A stretch of 64,000 bases of DNA from Dipteris shenzhenensis. Its lineage: Eukaryota; Polypodiophyta; Polypodiopsida; Gleicheniales. A model generated the notes under the pieces. That model saw nothing but the letters and a program-made list of their open reading frames with translations. It was not told the origin of the DNA and did no database searches. Shown here one piece after another: positions 17,837 through 27,597 of this stretch. Within the stretch, counting starts at the first letter, position 1. Every line of letters starts with the position of its first letter. The stretch lies in the NCBI GenBank assembly GCA_047967505.1, contig CM106539.1, one strand, 5' to 3'. The translations under genes and the position numbers were made by a program.

Positions 17837-20800
17837 GTGGATCGAGCGGCCGTGCTCCTGGACCGTTTGATTGCCACACAGGAGGACAATGCCGGGTTTC
17901 GAGCTGGAATGACTCAGCATGTGCTGGGCTACCTTGTAGCAGGAGCGAGTGATGAATTCCGCCTCAAGCTTAAATGGGAGAATCCAGAAACTATGGTGCT
18001 AGCACATGAGATTGCTCAAAAGTTTGACAAAGTTCAGTCTGACCCCGCTTCAAAGAAGACGATTGTCCCTCCACATCCCCCTCCATTCCTGCAACAACAA
18101 CCTGGGGGGTCTAACTCAGGGGCATACCCCCACCCCTCAGGTATGTATCCACCGCCTCCACCTCAGATGTATGGTCCTCCCTTAGCTGCTTACCCTCAAC
18201 AAGATGGATATCCTCATCCTCCGCCTCGAAGATTTCCCCAGCCTCACCCACGAGCTCCCCTCCTCTCTACTCCCGTGGCCCCTCCAACTAAAGAGGCCCC
18301 CCCTGCAACAGAACCTGGAGTCAATGACCTAGCCAAGGCCCTGAATGATCTTCGGCTTGAGATGGTGGGCATCAGAAATCAAGCCAACCGCCCTCCAAGA
18401 GATCGTGCTAATGTTGTATGCTACGAGTGCCACCAGAAGGGTCATTATCGCACAGAATGCCCCAATATTCCAAGGGTGAATCTTCTAAGTGAATCGGGCA
18501 CTGAGGATTCTGATGTGGAGATTCTTGATCTCAGGAAAAGAACTCGTGCTACCTCGGACCCCTCTCTAAACCGTGGACCGGGCCGCCCCAGGAAGAAGGT
18601 GTCCTTCTCAGAGCCCTTAGACGCTGAGATGGCAGACCCACCAACAGAGAAGACTAAAAGATCTCGCAGGAGTAAGTGGTCACCCTCGGATTTTCCCATC
18701 GGCTCAGGGCAAGAGGACTATTCGGTCGTTCAAGACCTTGCTCATCGTTCTTTGAGCATCACACTCCCTCAACTAATAGCATTAAGCCCTAAGGTGAGAC
18801 GTGAGCTGCAGCAAGGTCTCTCAACAAGGAAGAGTAAGAAAAAGGGAAAGGTACGAGAGGTATCTTCTATCTCTGAAGAAATTGATCGGCACCCACACAC
18901 AGTAGATGTCATCATAGATAATTGCCGTGTCAAAAATGTGTGTGTTGATGGGGGAGCTGCATGTAATATCATGGTGCCCCGCATCATGAAGAAATTGAAT
19001 TTGAAATGTACAAGGCATTCCTCCACTCGAATCAAGGTCGCAGATGGTCGACGACTCGCCACCATGGGAGTCATTGAGGATTTGCCCATCACTGTCAACG
19101 GGCTGACCACCACTGTCAATTTCTATGTAGTGGACATTGAAGATACAGGCAGAAGTTACCCTGCCATACTCGGGAGACCATGGTTGAGAAAAAGTGATGC
19201 AGTCAGCTATTGGAAGACAGGACACATGTCTTTTGGTGCTTCCAAGGAGAAAATCCCTGTGCAACCTGGCGCCATGGAACCGGAAGAAGAAGAGGAGCAT
19301 GACAGTGATACTCTCTCATCTTCAGTGTCTGAGTCCATGGAAAAATCAGACGGGGGGGAGGAATTCTCAGAGGAGGAAGTTTACATGATGGGGGTGTCTC
19401 CGACCCTGCCCCCTACAGAAAAGATAACAGCTAGTCCACAACAGCTCGAATCAATGCTTTCTCCAGACCTCACTCCGGGTGAGAAAGATGAGTTTCTTGA
19501 AATGTTCAAAGATTTCCCTGACCTCTTTGCAACTAGCTACCACCACCTTCGCCATGTGACTGCCATAGAGCACAAGATAGAGCTGAAGCCTGATGCAAAG
19601 CCTGTGGCTCAAAAGTATCGGAGATTAGGGCCCCTACAAACCGACGCTTTGCGATCAGAGTTGCAAAAGCTTGTAGAGGCTGGGTTTATTGTTCCGGTTC
19701 ACAATACTGAATGGGTTTCACCAGTAGTAGTCATCCCAAAGAAAAACAACAAGTGGCGGGTCTGCATCGACTATAAGAAGCTCAATGCTGCCACCAAGAG
19801 GGATCATCATCCTCTACCCTTTCAAGACCTCATTCTTGAGAAGGTAAGTGGACATGAGATGTATACTTTCTGTGATGGTTATTCTGGGTTTTATCAAATC
19901 AGAATTGCCGAGGAAGATGTGCTTAAAACCACATTTGCCACACCCTGGGGGACATTTGCATTCAAAGTAATGCCATTTGGCCTCACCAATGCTCCTGCCA
20001 CCTTTCAAAGATTCATGCAGATGGTGTTTGCTCCTTATTTGGGGGATTTCTTGGAGGTGTTTTTAGATGATTTCTGTATATTCTCATCACGTAAGGAGCA
20101 CATCATGAAGGTTAGATTGGCCTTCCAAAGGGTCAATGATGCAAATGGCAGTCTCAACCCTGAGAAATGCACCATTGGAGCCACTCAAGGGAGGTTATTG
20201 GGACATGTTGTCTCATCCGAGGGCATCAAGCCTGACCCCGAGAAGGTAGAAGCCATCCTCAAGCTCTCCCCACCTACAACCAAACGTCAGAGACGCTCAT
20301 TTGTCAATCTAGCAGGATACTATCGCCGCTTCATTGATCAGTATGCTGCTTTGACACGGCCCATGACTATGCTATTAAAAGATGGGGTTGATTTCTCTTG
20401 GAATGAGGATTGTGATCATGGGTTTGCACAAATCAAGACTGCTCTGGCTTCAGAACCCATTCTACGCAATCCAGACTGGTCAAAGACCTTCTATATCAAT
20501 CCTGGGTTTGGAGAGCACACTCTGGCAGGTATTCTTCTCCAGCAAGGGGAGGATCGGTTCATGTATCCCGTTCGATTTGCTTCTCGACAATTGCTCGACA
20601 CTGAGCGACGCTATTCCGAGGCCGACAAGCATGCCTTGTCTTTGGTGTTTTGCATTGAGAAATTTAAGCATTATGTGGCTGGAAGGTCCTTCTTTATACT
20701 CACTGACACTGGTCTTGCAAAGCAGGTTCTTCAATCACCAAATCCCATGGGCCGGTTGGCCAAATGGTTGGCAGTTCTACAAGAATATGATTTTTCTTTC

Positions 20801-22219
20801 AAAATTGTAAAAGGGGGTTGTTCCAACTTGAAGAATGCTTTGATTGATTTAGAGGAGTGCCTTGATGTAACCCTGGTAGCAGCCATAGAAGTTGGGGATC
20901 CTTGGTATGGTGGTATATATAAGTTTTTGACCGCTTTCTCCTTTCCGTCAGAAAGTACAAGCTATGAGAGAAAGAAGATCCGTAGAGATAGTAGGCGCTA
21001 CACCCTCCTTGATGGGGTGTTGTACCGTCAAGGCATGGATGGGGTACTCAGACGGGCCATTGATGCAGATGAAGTGCCTAAGGTATTGAAGCATTATCAT
21101 GATGGGTTTTGTGGAGGCCACTATGCCAGTGACTATACAGCTAAGAAGATTTTACATGCTGGATACTATTGGCCGACATTGTTCAAGGATGTCACTTTGT
21201 ATTGCAAAACCTGTGAACCATGTCAATTCTTCGGTAGGAAGGATTTGCGTCCCGGGCAGCATCACCCAGTGATGTCCATCCATCCGTTTCAAAAGTGGGG
21301 AATAGATTTTGTCGGGCCCTTGCCCATGACTGCCCGCAAAAAGAAGTATCTTTTGGTAGCCACTCAATATGTCACTAAGTGGGCTGAAGCTATCGCTCTC
21401 TCTGCTGCAAATGGCAAGGCAGTTTCAAGTTTCATATTTGAACGTATCTGCACAAGGTTTGGGACACCCATGGAGATAGTCTCTGACCATGGGAGTCCAT
21501 TCTTAAATGAAGCAGTGGAGTTACTCATGGATCGCATGGGCATTGATCATCACACTTCTAGCATCTATTATCCAGCATCCATGGGTCAAACAGAGCGGAC
21601 CAATGGCCTCCTCTGTAAAACCATAGGAAAAATGGCCGCAGGGAATAGGAGCCAATGGGATCAGAAGGTCATTGAAGCAGTGTGGGCTTACAACATCACT
21701 CATAAAACATCTACAGGTCACACCCCTTTTGAGTTGGTGTATGGGACTGAGGCAGTTTTACCACTTGAGATAGAGATTCTAGCCTTGAGATTGGCGCAAG
21801 AACAGAGGATGATAGAAGATGAACATGTAGAGGCCAGATTGGTACAACTTGAGAAGTTAGATGAGACCCGACGCCTTGCACTACACCAAACAGAGATCCA
21901 AAAGAATCGACAAAAGGCCCGATTGGATGCTAAGATTCGCAAGGGATGGGTAAGACACTTTGCTGAGGGGGATGTTGTGCTATGCTTTGATAACAGATTG
22001 GACCACCAAATGGATAAGAAGTTTCTGCCACTGTGGGCTGGTCCATACAAAGTCATCAAAGAACGTAGCAATGGGTCTGTACAAGTTCAGGAGCTGCATG
22101 AACCATATGGCAAGAAGGTGATCAACAAGCGCTACCTCAAGCCTTTCTTTGTGCGTGATGGTCCTAGGCATGGAAATGCGGTGCATTCCCTGCCTGGGGG
22201 GGGGAACTGTTATGGATAA
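17837..22219 (+). CDS. Ty3/Gypsy gag-pol (C-terminal gag through integrase)
   Basis: 1460 uninterrupted codons in frame with the broken gag; the GTG at 17837 is only the first codon after the last stop, not a true start. By nucleotide: proline-rich gag linker 18060-18330; zinc knuckle CYECHQKGHYRTEC about 18419-18460; protease with VDGGAACNIMV about 18940-18975 (DGG in place of the usual DTG/DSG); reverse transcriptase about 19590-20100 with FLDDF (Phe for Tyr in YxDD); RNase H about 20480-20820, where the first catalytic Asp appears to be Asn (FYINPGFG); integrase zinc region HYHDGFCGGH...CKTCEPC about 21090-21230; integrase core D in GIDFVG, D in SDHGSPF, E in GQTERTNG; GPY-type C-terminus, no chromodomain. 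The odd RNase H residue is interesting given the second RNase H upstream. Confidence 0.88.
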   Translation: MDRAAVLLDRLIATQEDNAGFRAGMTQHVLGYLVAGASDEFRLKLKWENPETMVLAHEIAQKFDKVQSDPASKKTIVPPHPPPFLQQQPGGSNSGAYPHPSGMYPPPPPQMYGPPLAAYPQQDGYPHPPPRRFPQPHPRAPLLSTPVAPPTKEAPPATEPGVNDLAKALNDLRLEMVGIRNQANRPPRDRANVVCYECHQKGHYRTECPNIPRVNLLSESGTEDSDVEILDLRKRTRATSDPSLNRGPGRPRKKVSFSEPLDAEMADPPTEKTKRSRRSKWSPSDFPIGSGQEDYSVVQDLAHRSLSITLPQLIALSPKVRRELQQGLSTRKSKKKGKVREVSSISEEIDRHPHTVDVIIDNCRVKNVCVDGGAACNIMVPRIMKKLNLKCTRHSSTRIKVADGRRLATMGVIEDLPITVNGLTTTVNFYVVDIEDTGRSYPAILGRPWLRKSDAVSYWKTGHMSFGASKEKIPVQPGAMEPEEEEEHDSDTLSSSVSESMEKSDGGEEFSEEEVYMMGVSPTLPPTEKITASPQQLESMLSPDLTPGEKDEFLEMFKDFPDLFATSYHHLRHVTAIEHKIELKPDAKPVAQKYRRLGPLQTDALRSELQKLVEAGFIVPVHNTEWVSPVVVIPKKNNKWRVCIDYKKLNAATKRDHHPLPFQDLILEKVSGHEMYTFCDGYSGFYQIRIAEEDVLKTTFATPWGTFAFKVMPFGLTNAPATFQRFMQMVFAPYLGDFLEVFLDDFCIFSSRKEHIMKVRLAFQRVNDANGSLNPEKCTIGATQGRLLGHVVSSEGIKPDPEKVEAILKLSPPTTKRQRRSFVNLAGYYRRFIDQYAALTRPMTMLLKDGVDFSWNEDCDHGFAQIKTALASEPILRNPDWSKTFYINPGFGEHTLAGILLQQGEDRFMYPVRFASRQLLDTERRYSEADKHALSLVFCIEKFKHYVAGRSFFILTDTGLAKQVLQSPNPMGRLAKWLAVLQEYDFSFKIVKGGCSNLKNALIDLEECLDVTLVAAIEVGDPWYGGIYKFLTAFSFPSESTSYERKKIRRDSRRYTLLDGVLYRQGMDGVLRRAIDADEVPKVLKHYHDGFCGGHYASDYTAKKILHAGYYWPTLFKDVTLYCKTCEPCQFFGRKDLRPGQHHPVMSIHPFQKWGIDFVGPLPMTARKKKYLLVATQYVTKWAEAIALSAANGKAVSSFIFERICTRFGTPMEIVSDHGSPFLNEAVELLMDRMGIDHHTSSIYYPASMGQTERTNGLLCKTIGKMAAGNRSQWDQKVIEAVWAYNITHKTSTGHTPFELVYGTEAVLPLEIEILALRLAQEQRMIEDEHVEARLVQLEKLDETRRLALHQTEIQKNRQKARLDAKIRKGWVRHFAEGDVVLCFDNRLDHQMDKKFLPLWAGPYKVIKERSNGSVQVQELHEPYGKKVINKRYLKPFFVRDGPRHGNAVHSLPGGGNCYG
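22190..22207 (+). promoter_or_regulatory. E3 polypurine tract
   Basis: A run of nine or ten G followed by AAC directly before the LTR start TGTTATGG. The end of the pol frame overlaps both: its stop (TAA 22217) lies inside the LTR. Confidence 0.7.
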
Positions 22220-22994
22220 AATTGTCTAAGGAAAAAGGCATTATTATGTATGTGTGATTGTATATGTGGCAATAGTATAATCAAATATGTTGTGCATAGG
22301 GCCCAAGGTTGAGGTGGCAAGGCATGACCATGTGCCACCCTTCCATGTAAGAGGACCCATAAGGTGTGTTGTACATAATCCATAATAGTAATATTATAAA
22401 ATGCAAGGTGGTATGGCTCCTCCATGTGCCACCCCTCCACCTAGGATGCAATAATTGAGATAAGGCTCAAAGTCCAAGGGAGAAGCAATATAAAATGGGT
22501 GGAGATGGCTATTATATTGAGTTATTCCCTCCATATGGGATAGGCCCATGTGGGGGAGGTATAGAAGGACAAAGAGAGCTAGTTAAATAATGGGGAAAGT
22601 AGGACGAGGTGGCAAGATTCCTTGTGCCAACCCTCCACTTGTCCTCCTAGAGGTTTGAACCTATTATAAAATTGGAAGAGACCTAGGGAGTATCATAAAC
22701 TTGAGATATGGGGCTTGATTTATGCGGAAAAATTGAGGGCAAAGGGTTGTCGCATACAATTGAGAGTGCGTACCCACCTAGCCCACATGGGAGACTTTTC
22801 CACACACACCATGCATGTGGGAGGATACATTAATGTGGAGAGACCCCCTCTTTTGGCTATAAAAGGAAGGGGGAATTCCTTGATGGGACACGCTCATTCT
22901 TGTAAAGCCACCTAGCTAGTATTTTGATATTTCCCTCTCATCCCTCCTTTCCAATAAAGTATGGTTCACTTCCCTTGATGTCTACATCTCAACA
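22208..22994 (+). repeat. E3 3' LTR
   Basis: Starts TGTTATGGATAA and ends about ...ATCTCAACA (TGTT...AACA ends). It contains CTATAAAAGGA (TATA, about 22857) and AATAAAG (possible polyadenylation signal, about 22953). The right boundary is inferred from the inverted termini because no second copy exists in the window. Confidence 0.65.
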
Positions 22995-23200
22995 TTCCTC
23001 TTCCTATCATGTACTTGCTTCTCTTCCCACTCTCCCTTTCCCCTTGTGTCATAGTCTCCCTTTTCCTTCCCTCCACTTCTAATTCATTATTCACCCCTAT
23101 GACATCCCTTCGCCCTCGTGATCTCCTTTTCTCTATGGCCTTTGAGCGTCGCCATACTTAGTCTCTAGCCTTTGGTCTCGGTTTCTTTTCCGGCTAAAAG
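22995..23200 (+). other. pyrimidine-rich junction between E3 and CACTA-1
   Basis: About 200 bp, C/T-rich, no gene. It could be the remainder of the E3 LTR if the true end is later, or flanking CACTA sequence. Not resolved. Confidence 0.35.
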
Positions 23201-23586
23201 TGGTTTTTCATCTGGATCGTTCTGATCCAAGATGGTGGTACGTGATCCAAGTTGCACCACCAAGTAAGCAAATTTTTGAAGATAGAGATGTGGATATGGA
23301 GATGCCACTACCAATGCTGGATCCAATTGATCCATATGGATTTAGAGAAGAAGATAAAGATCACAATATGAGCCAAGAGGAAGATGTGCATAATGACATC
23401 ATATGGGAGGAAGATGGAGATCACGATATTGAGGAAGAAGATGACGATCATCAAGAATCACCTGACTTTATTGAAGAAGATGATCAAGTCTATGGTGAAG
23501 GTACGATGCTAGAGTACGATGACGATATAGGAGATCAACTCAGTATAGAGTTGGAGATAGACTTGTTTGGCACACCAGACTTGTGA
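23200..23586 (+). pseudogene. CACTA TNP2-type transposase, C-terminal fragment
   Basis: Reads RSDPRWWYVIQVAPPSKQIF, which resembles the DUF4216-type C-terminal region of plant CACTA transposases (W-x-V-x-x-x-P-x-R-like). A long acidic tail rich in EED and DDH follows, to TGA 23584. Position fits: it is followed only by subterminal repeats and the 3' terminus. No catalytic part remains in this window, so it is a fragment. The apparent start at 23200 is not meaningful. Confidence 0.65.
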
Positions 23587-23739
23587 AGCCAAGTCTCAAA
23601 CGTGGACATGAATATATGAGCTTCAAACTTGATGTACATGCTCTTGTACTTTTATTCTTTCAAAGGATCAAACATGTATGAAAAAAAAAAATTTTGTAAT
23701 TGGGTAAAACTATCTTTAAAGGTTGGTATGGGGGAAAAC

Positions 23740-23860
23740 ACTCTCTGTAAAATGTCGCTATATATAATGACCTTATACAAGTCTGGCAAGTGTTGCTATA
23801 TAGTGATGTTTACAAAAGTGTCGCTATATAGCGATACTTTTTAAACCCGCTTTGCATACC
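23740..23860 (+). repeat. CACTA-1 subterminal repeats
   Basis: Three copies of a TGTCGCTATATA(G/A)-GA-type motif (about 23753, 23792 and 23819) shared with CACTA-2 at 58190-58305 and 62325-62460. In En/Spm such motifs bind the TNPA protein; the palindromic core CGCTATATAGCG fits a dimer site. Confidence 0.7.
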
Positions 23861-23910
23861 GACAATTAGCACCCCGCGCATGCTAAACCTCGGTGTATAA
23901 CCGTCGAAAA

Positions 23911-23930
23911 AGGGCCTATGCCTTGTAGTG
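23911..23930 (+). repeat. CACTA-1 3' terminal inverted repeat
   Basis: AGGGCCTATGCCTTGTAGTG; the next three bases outside are CCC. The complement begins CACTACAAGGCATAGGCCC. Confidence 0.85.
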
Positions 23931-24363
23931 CCCCACCGCTCTCCCTACTACTACGTCTGCTATAGTGTCGTGTTGAGCTAGTACGCTAGCCACTCGTAGC
24001 TGGAGAAGTGACTCTCGATTGCATAGGACTATGCTGACCACTCATAGCTGGAGAACTGAGTCTCACTGCACGGGAGTACACCAATGGCTCTGCGAGGCAA
24101 AAGGGCCTCCTAATAGCATGGGGAAAGGGGCTCGGCTCTATAGTCGGCTAGGCTGTCTTGACTCCACTGGGGTAATCTCAGCTGGTGTGGGGTTGGGGTG
24201 CTTTGGAGTCTGTAGTGCCGACTCATGGGGGCTGTTTAGAGTACCCGTCATGTAGCCGTATAACTCCCTAGGACTGGGAGGGTGCCCCAAAAGGTTATAT
24301 AATTCCCGAAAGATGGTCTCCCAAAGATCAGGTGAGGCTAAAGAGCTTCTTGGCCACATGATG
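23931..24363 (-). pseudogene. Pro/Ser-rich CACTA-like minus-strand exon relic
   Basis: The minus strand from 24359 reads MWPRSSLASPDLWETIFREL, then a Pro/Ser/Thr-rich stretch to a stop near 24138, with similar composition in other frames to 23931. Its layout (minus-strand P/S-rich exon beside a long purine tract, then subterminal-like repeats) parallels the minus-strand gene of CACTA-2. I infer debris of a related element, but direct similarity is weak. Confidence 0.35.
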
Positions 24364-24905
24364 AACTAAAGAAAAGAAAAAAGAAGATTACTGATGAACT
24401 GAAAAAAAGAAGAAAAAGAGAGGAGAAAGGAGAGGAAAAGAGAGGAAAAAAAAGAGAAAAAGTGGGGATAAAAGAGAGAAAAAGAGAGAAGGAAAGAGAG
24501 GAAAAAAGAGAGGAAAAAAGAGGAGAAAAAAAGAGGAAAATTACCACGAAAAAAGAAGGAAAGAGAGAAGGAAAAAGAGAGAAAAGGTGAGGATAAAAGA
24601 GAGAAAAAGAGAGAAAGAAAGAGAGGAGAAAGGAGAGGAAAAGAGAGGAAAAAAAGAGAGAAAAAGAGAGGAGATAAGAGAGGAAAATTACCACGAAAAG
24701 AGAAGGAAAGAGAGGATAAAGGAGAGAAGGAAAAAGAGAGAAAAAGAGAGAAGGAAAGAGAGGAGAAAAGAGAGGAGGGAAAGAGAGAAAAAGAGAGAAG
24801 GAAAGAGATGAGAAAAGAGATGAAAAGAGAAGGAAAGAGAGGAGATAAGAGAGAAAAATAGAGACGAAAAGAGAAGTGGAAGGGGAAGGGAAGGAAGGGG
24901 AATCA
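24364..24905 (+). repeat. ~540-bp polypurine tract (GAGGAAA-type)
   Basis: Almost pure A/G on the + strand (AAGAGAGAAAAAGAGAGG and variants), broken twice by AAAATTACCACGAAAA, which marks a ~150-bp repeat period. ORFs across it are low-complexity artefacts. Long homopurine runs can form triplex DNA. A similar tract occurs in an intron of the CACTA-2 minus-strand gene. Confidence 0.85.
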
Positions 24906-25019
24906 CTTTTTTTCATTCATGCAATCACTTATTTCCATCATTCAATATGCAATCCTTTTCTTGGAAGTGGAAGGAGAAGGGGAAGGGAAGGAAAGGAAAA
25001 TGAAGAAATCTAAAACTGT

Positions 25020-25145
25020 CGAAAGGTGTCTATATCCGTGTTTAACAGTGCATCTATAGGCACGGCTGTCTGTTTCCAAATATAGATGTGTCTATAGACA
25101 CGCTATTAGATGCACTCTTAGATGCATCTATAGACGCACTCCGAC
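25020..25145 (+). repeat. palindromic GTCTATAGAC-type repeats
   Basis: Several short palindromes in 125 bp: GTGTCTATAGACAC, GCATCTATAGACGC, GCATCTATAGGCAC and relatives. They resemble CACTA subterminal motifs in organisation but not in sequence (TCTATAGA rather than GCTATATAGC), which suggests a second CACTA family. Confidence 0.55.
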
Positions 25146-25325
25146 AGACACGAGGATGATCATGGCCATGGAGGTGATGATGATCGTGATACGAGAGAGG
25201 AGGATGATCATGAGATAGGAGATACAGATATTGAGGCCATTACCCGTGAGGACGAGCCTACCATTAGTGATGCTAATTTCGATGAGCACATGAGTAGCAC
25301 AAGTAGTAGTGGGTTGAATGTATAA
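25143..25325 (+). pseudogene. acidic ORF, possible CACTA transposase tail
   Basis: 61 codons without a start, reading HEDDHGHGGDDDRDTREEDD, then a Ser-rich end to TAA 25323. The acidic style matches the tail of the CACTA-1 transposase at 23400-23586. There is no catalytic sequence; it is probably a fragment. Confidence 0.35.
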
Positions 25326-26404
25326 TAGATTTTATTCTAAAGAATTAAAAATCCCCTTCTGTTATTGTAAACCTGTTAAAAATTTTCTAGAAATGGAATT
25401 AAAATACCCCTCCTTTTGAATGCACGTGGTACACTAAAATTTTAGAAGGTGAACCCCCCAGGTTACCTCCGGTAATACTACCGACCCAAGATATATCCCA
25501 ATCAATGGGCTTCTCTTCACCAAAAGTGCATTGAGAAGAGGTAAAAATCCTCCTCTCTCCAAGTCTTGGCCAAAGATCCTAGTCCAGGAAGTGGTTCCTA
25601 GTCCCGTGTCCTGAACAAGACAGGGGGCTAGTTGGAACCATAACCTAGAGTTAGGTTTTCTTGGATCTCCACATAAAGGGGGGATTGATTTGTCAAATTT
25701 TTTACAAAATTTACTTAGCATTTTTTGCATGCATGCATTGAAAGAATCATTTGTGCATTGCAAGTTATAGCTTTAAGGAAATCTTCAAACTTTTCCATCA
25801 ATGTGTGATAATTCATTTGCCTTTCATGTAATTAGAAAAATAAAGAATGCATAGGGTGGGAGTTATTGTCAGATGCTTGCCTTCTCACTATTGTGTGGTA
25901 AATGCATCTCTTTGCTAGTGTCAAGCGATAAAGCTTTTTGCACACACAATAAGATCTGCTCTCAAGCATGGCCTCAACCTTCAGCACTAAGCAAAAAGTA
26001 GGGGGAAGAGCTAAGTAAGGGCGAGCGCAAGAGATTGATGAGAAGCATTCGGGATGCCTTTTTTGTTAGGGTGTGCAACATGGAGGAGAGTGAGATGGAA
26101 TCAACCACGTCGAGGCAGTCGATAGAGCGAGCGAGGAAAAGCGAGCGGGCCCAAAAAAGCGAGTGAGCTTTTCCACAATTTCCTTATCGAGGTACTCAAC
26201 ATAGCTTTGTGGAAACCACTATTTGGGAAGATTGTCGAAAATAAAACTTATGTTACTATGTGTAACTATACCAATATTGTGAATTATAGTCTACCTTAAC
26301 TTCCAATTAGAGCCATACTCACATTATGCAACAATAGTATGTGGTTTGAAAGAAACCGAATTTCCACTCCAAAGTACATTCCATTACTGATACAACAATT
26401 CTTT
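25326..26404. other. no gene; contains a GCGAGC-rich patch
   Basis: AT-rich, non-coding. A 109-codon minus frame at 25434-25763 has no recognised domain. At about 26000-26165 the phrase GCGAGCG-GGAAAAGCGAGCG occurs; a related patch lies in opposite orientation at about 40495-40565. Confidence 0.4.
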
Positions 26405-26858
26405 TGCATTTGAAATGGGTCTTATTATCAAACTCCTTCAATAATCAAAACAAATGTGTTGCTTGATATGTTGAACTTAGTAATGTAAACATCACTTCAC
26501 CCATATGTAGGGAAAAAAAACTGTCTGTAGACTTCATAGCATGGGATTGCATCAACACTTATGACATTCAAAATGGTTCTTCTTATTAAAAGTGTTATCA
26601 ACCATGAAAGAAAATGTTTAAAAATAGTTCATGCATTTGAAATGGGTCTTATTATCAAACTCCTTCAATAATCAAAACAAATGCATTGCTTGATATGTTG
26701 AACTTAGTAATGTAAACATCACTTCACCCATATGTAGGGAAAAAAAACTGTCTGTAGACTTCATAGCATGGGATTGCATCAACACTTATGACATTCAAAA
26801 TGGTTCTTCTTATTAAAAGTGTTATCAACCATGAAAGAAAATGTTTAAAAATAGTTCA
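26405..26858 (+). repeat. 227-bp direct tandem duplication, nearly identical
   Basis: 26405-26631 and 26632-26858 are abutting copies of exactly the same length with only about two differences by eye (AAATGTGTTGC versus AAATGCATTGC). Very recent, or an assembly duplication. Confidence 0.9.
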
Positions 26859-26974
26859 CCCGTATGTTGAAAAACCCAAGTGTCATTTATGACATTCAAA
26901 ATTGTTCTTGCAACCATCCTATAGTTCCTAGAGATTTTGCCCATACTTCCAACCCCTTCCCTTCAACCACTAAG

Positions 26975-27350
26975 AGGTATCTAATAGTTTTATAGAACAC
27001 TTGAGATATCATCACCTCCTAATACAAAACCATTATTACTATTTGTAGAACACTTGAGATATCATCACCTCTTAATACAAGACCATTCTTACTATTTGTA
27101 GAACACTTGAGATATCATCACTCCTTCCCTTCAGCCACTAAGAGGTACCTAATACTTTTGTAGAACACTTGAACCATTCTTACTATTTGTAGAACACTTG
27201 AGATATCATCACCTTTTAATACAAAACCATTCTTACGGTTTGTATAACACTTGAGATATCATCACCTCTTAATATAAGACCATTCTTAGTATTTGTAGAT
27301 CACTTTAGATATCATCGCCTCTTAATACAAGACCATTCTTACTGTTTGAG
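26975..27350 (+). repeat. ~54-bp minisatellite
   Basis: About seven full or partial copies of a unit containing TAGAACACTTGAGATATCAT, then CACCTCTTAATACAAGACCA and TTCTTACTATTTG. One copy is interrupted by a CTTCAGCCACTAAGAGG segment that also precedes the array. Confidence 0.85.
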
Positions 27351-27400
27351 AGATTAATGGATTAAAGGTTTGAAGCTCATAGGAGACGAAGGAAGAGAAA

Positions 27401-27565
27401 GTCAGTTTCAACATGAGGACAATAAAACTAATTGGAATATTTTGACTTATGTATTATACCTTTTTGAAGACTATGAATTTAAGTCAGTTTCAACATTAGG
27501 ATGATAAAACTAATTAGAATATTTTGACTTATGTATTATATATTTTTGAAGACTATGAATTTTAA
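27401..27565 (+). repeat. ~83-bp tandem duplication
   Basis: Two adjacent copies share AATATTTTGACTTATGTATT and TTTTTGAAGACTATGAATTT. Located just left of the CACTA-like element at 27598. Confidence 0.8.
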
Positions 27566-27597
27566 TGAGGATAGGCATGCACACTACTTAGTAAATA

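Larger units (their letters stand above)
16119..22994 (+). mobile_element. E3: Ty3/Gypsy element, 5' LTR missing
   Basis: An RNase H ORF, a small knuckle ORF, gag, pol (protease, reverse transcriptase, RNase H, integrase), a polypurine tract and one LTR (22208-22994). No copy of the LTR was found upstream, and the left edge coincides with breakpoint 1. The 5' end was either lost before or removed by the rearrangement. There is no chromodomain after integrase. Whether the part before 17317 belongs to the same element is uncertain. Confidence 0.75.
23200..23930 (+). mobile_element. CACTA-1: 3' end of an En/Spm-type element
   Basis: Last part of a TNP2-type transposase frame, subterminal repeats with the core CGCTATATAGCG (about 23750-23845) and a terminal inverted repeat ending GGGCCTATGCCTTGTAGTG at 23930. 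This is the inverse of the CACTACAAGG start of CACTA-2 at 58107 (about 19 of the first 20 bases shared). The 5' part is missing. The left edge is at E3, which may have inserted into it. Confidence 0.82.

Noticed and set aside
24338-24916. 192-codon Ser/Leu/Phe frame on the minus strand
   Set aside because: It is the complement of a pure purine tract; low-complexity artefact.
25434-25763. 109-codon minus-strand frame
   Set aside because: No recognised domain, no homologous copy in the window and no supporting signals.
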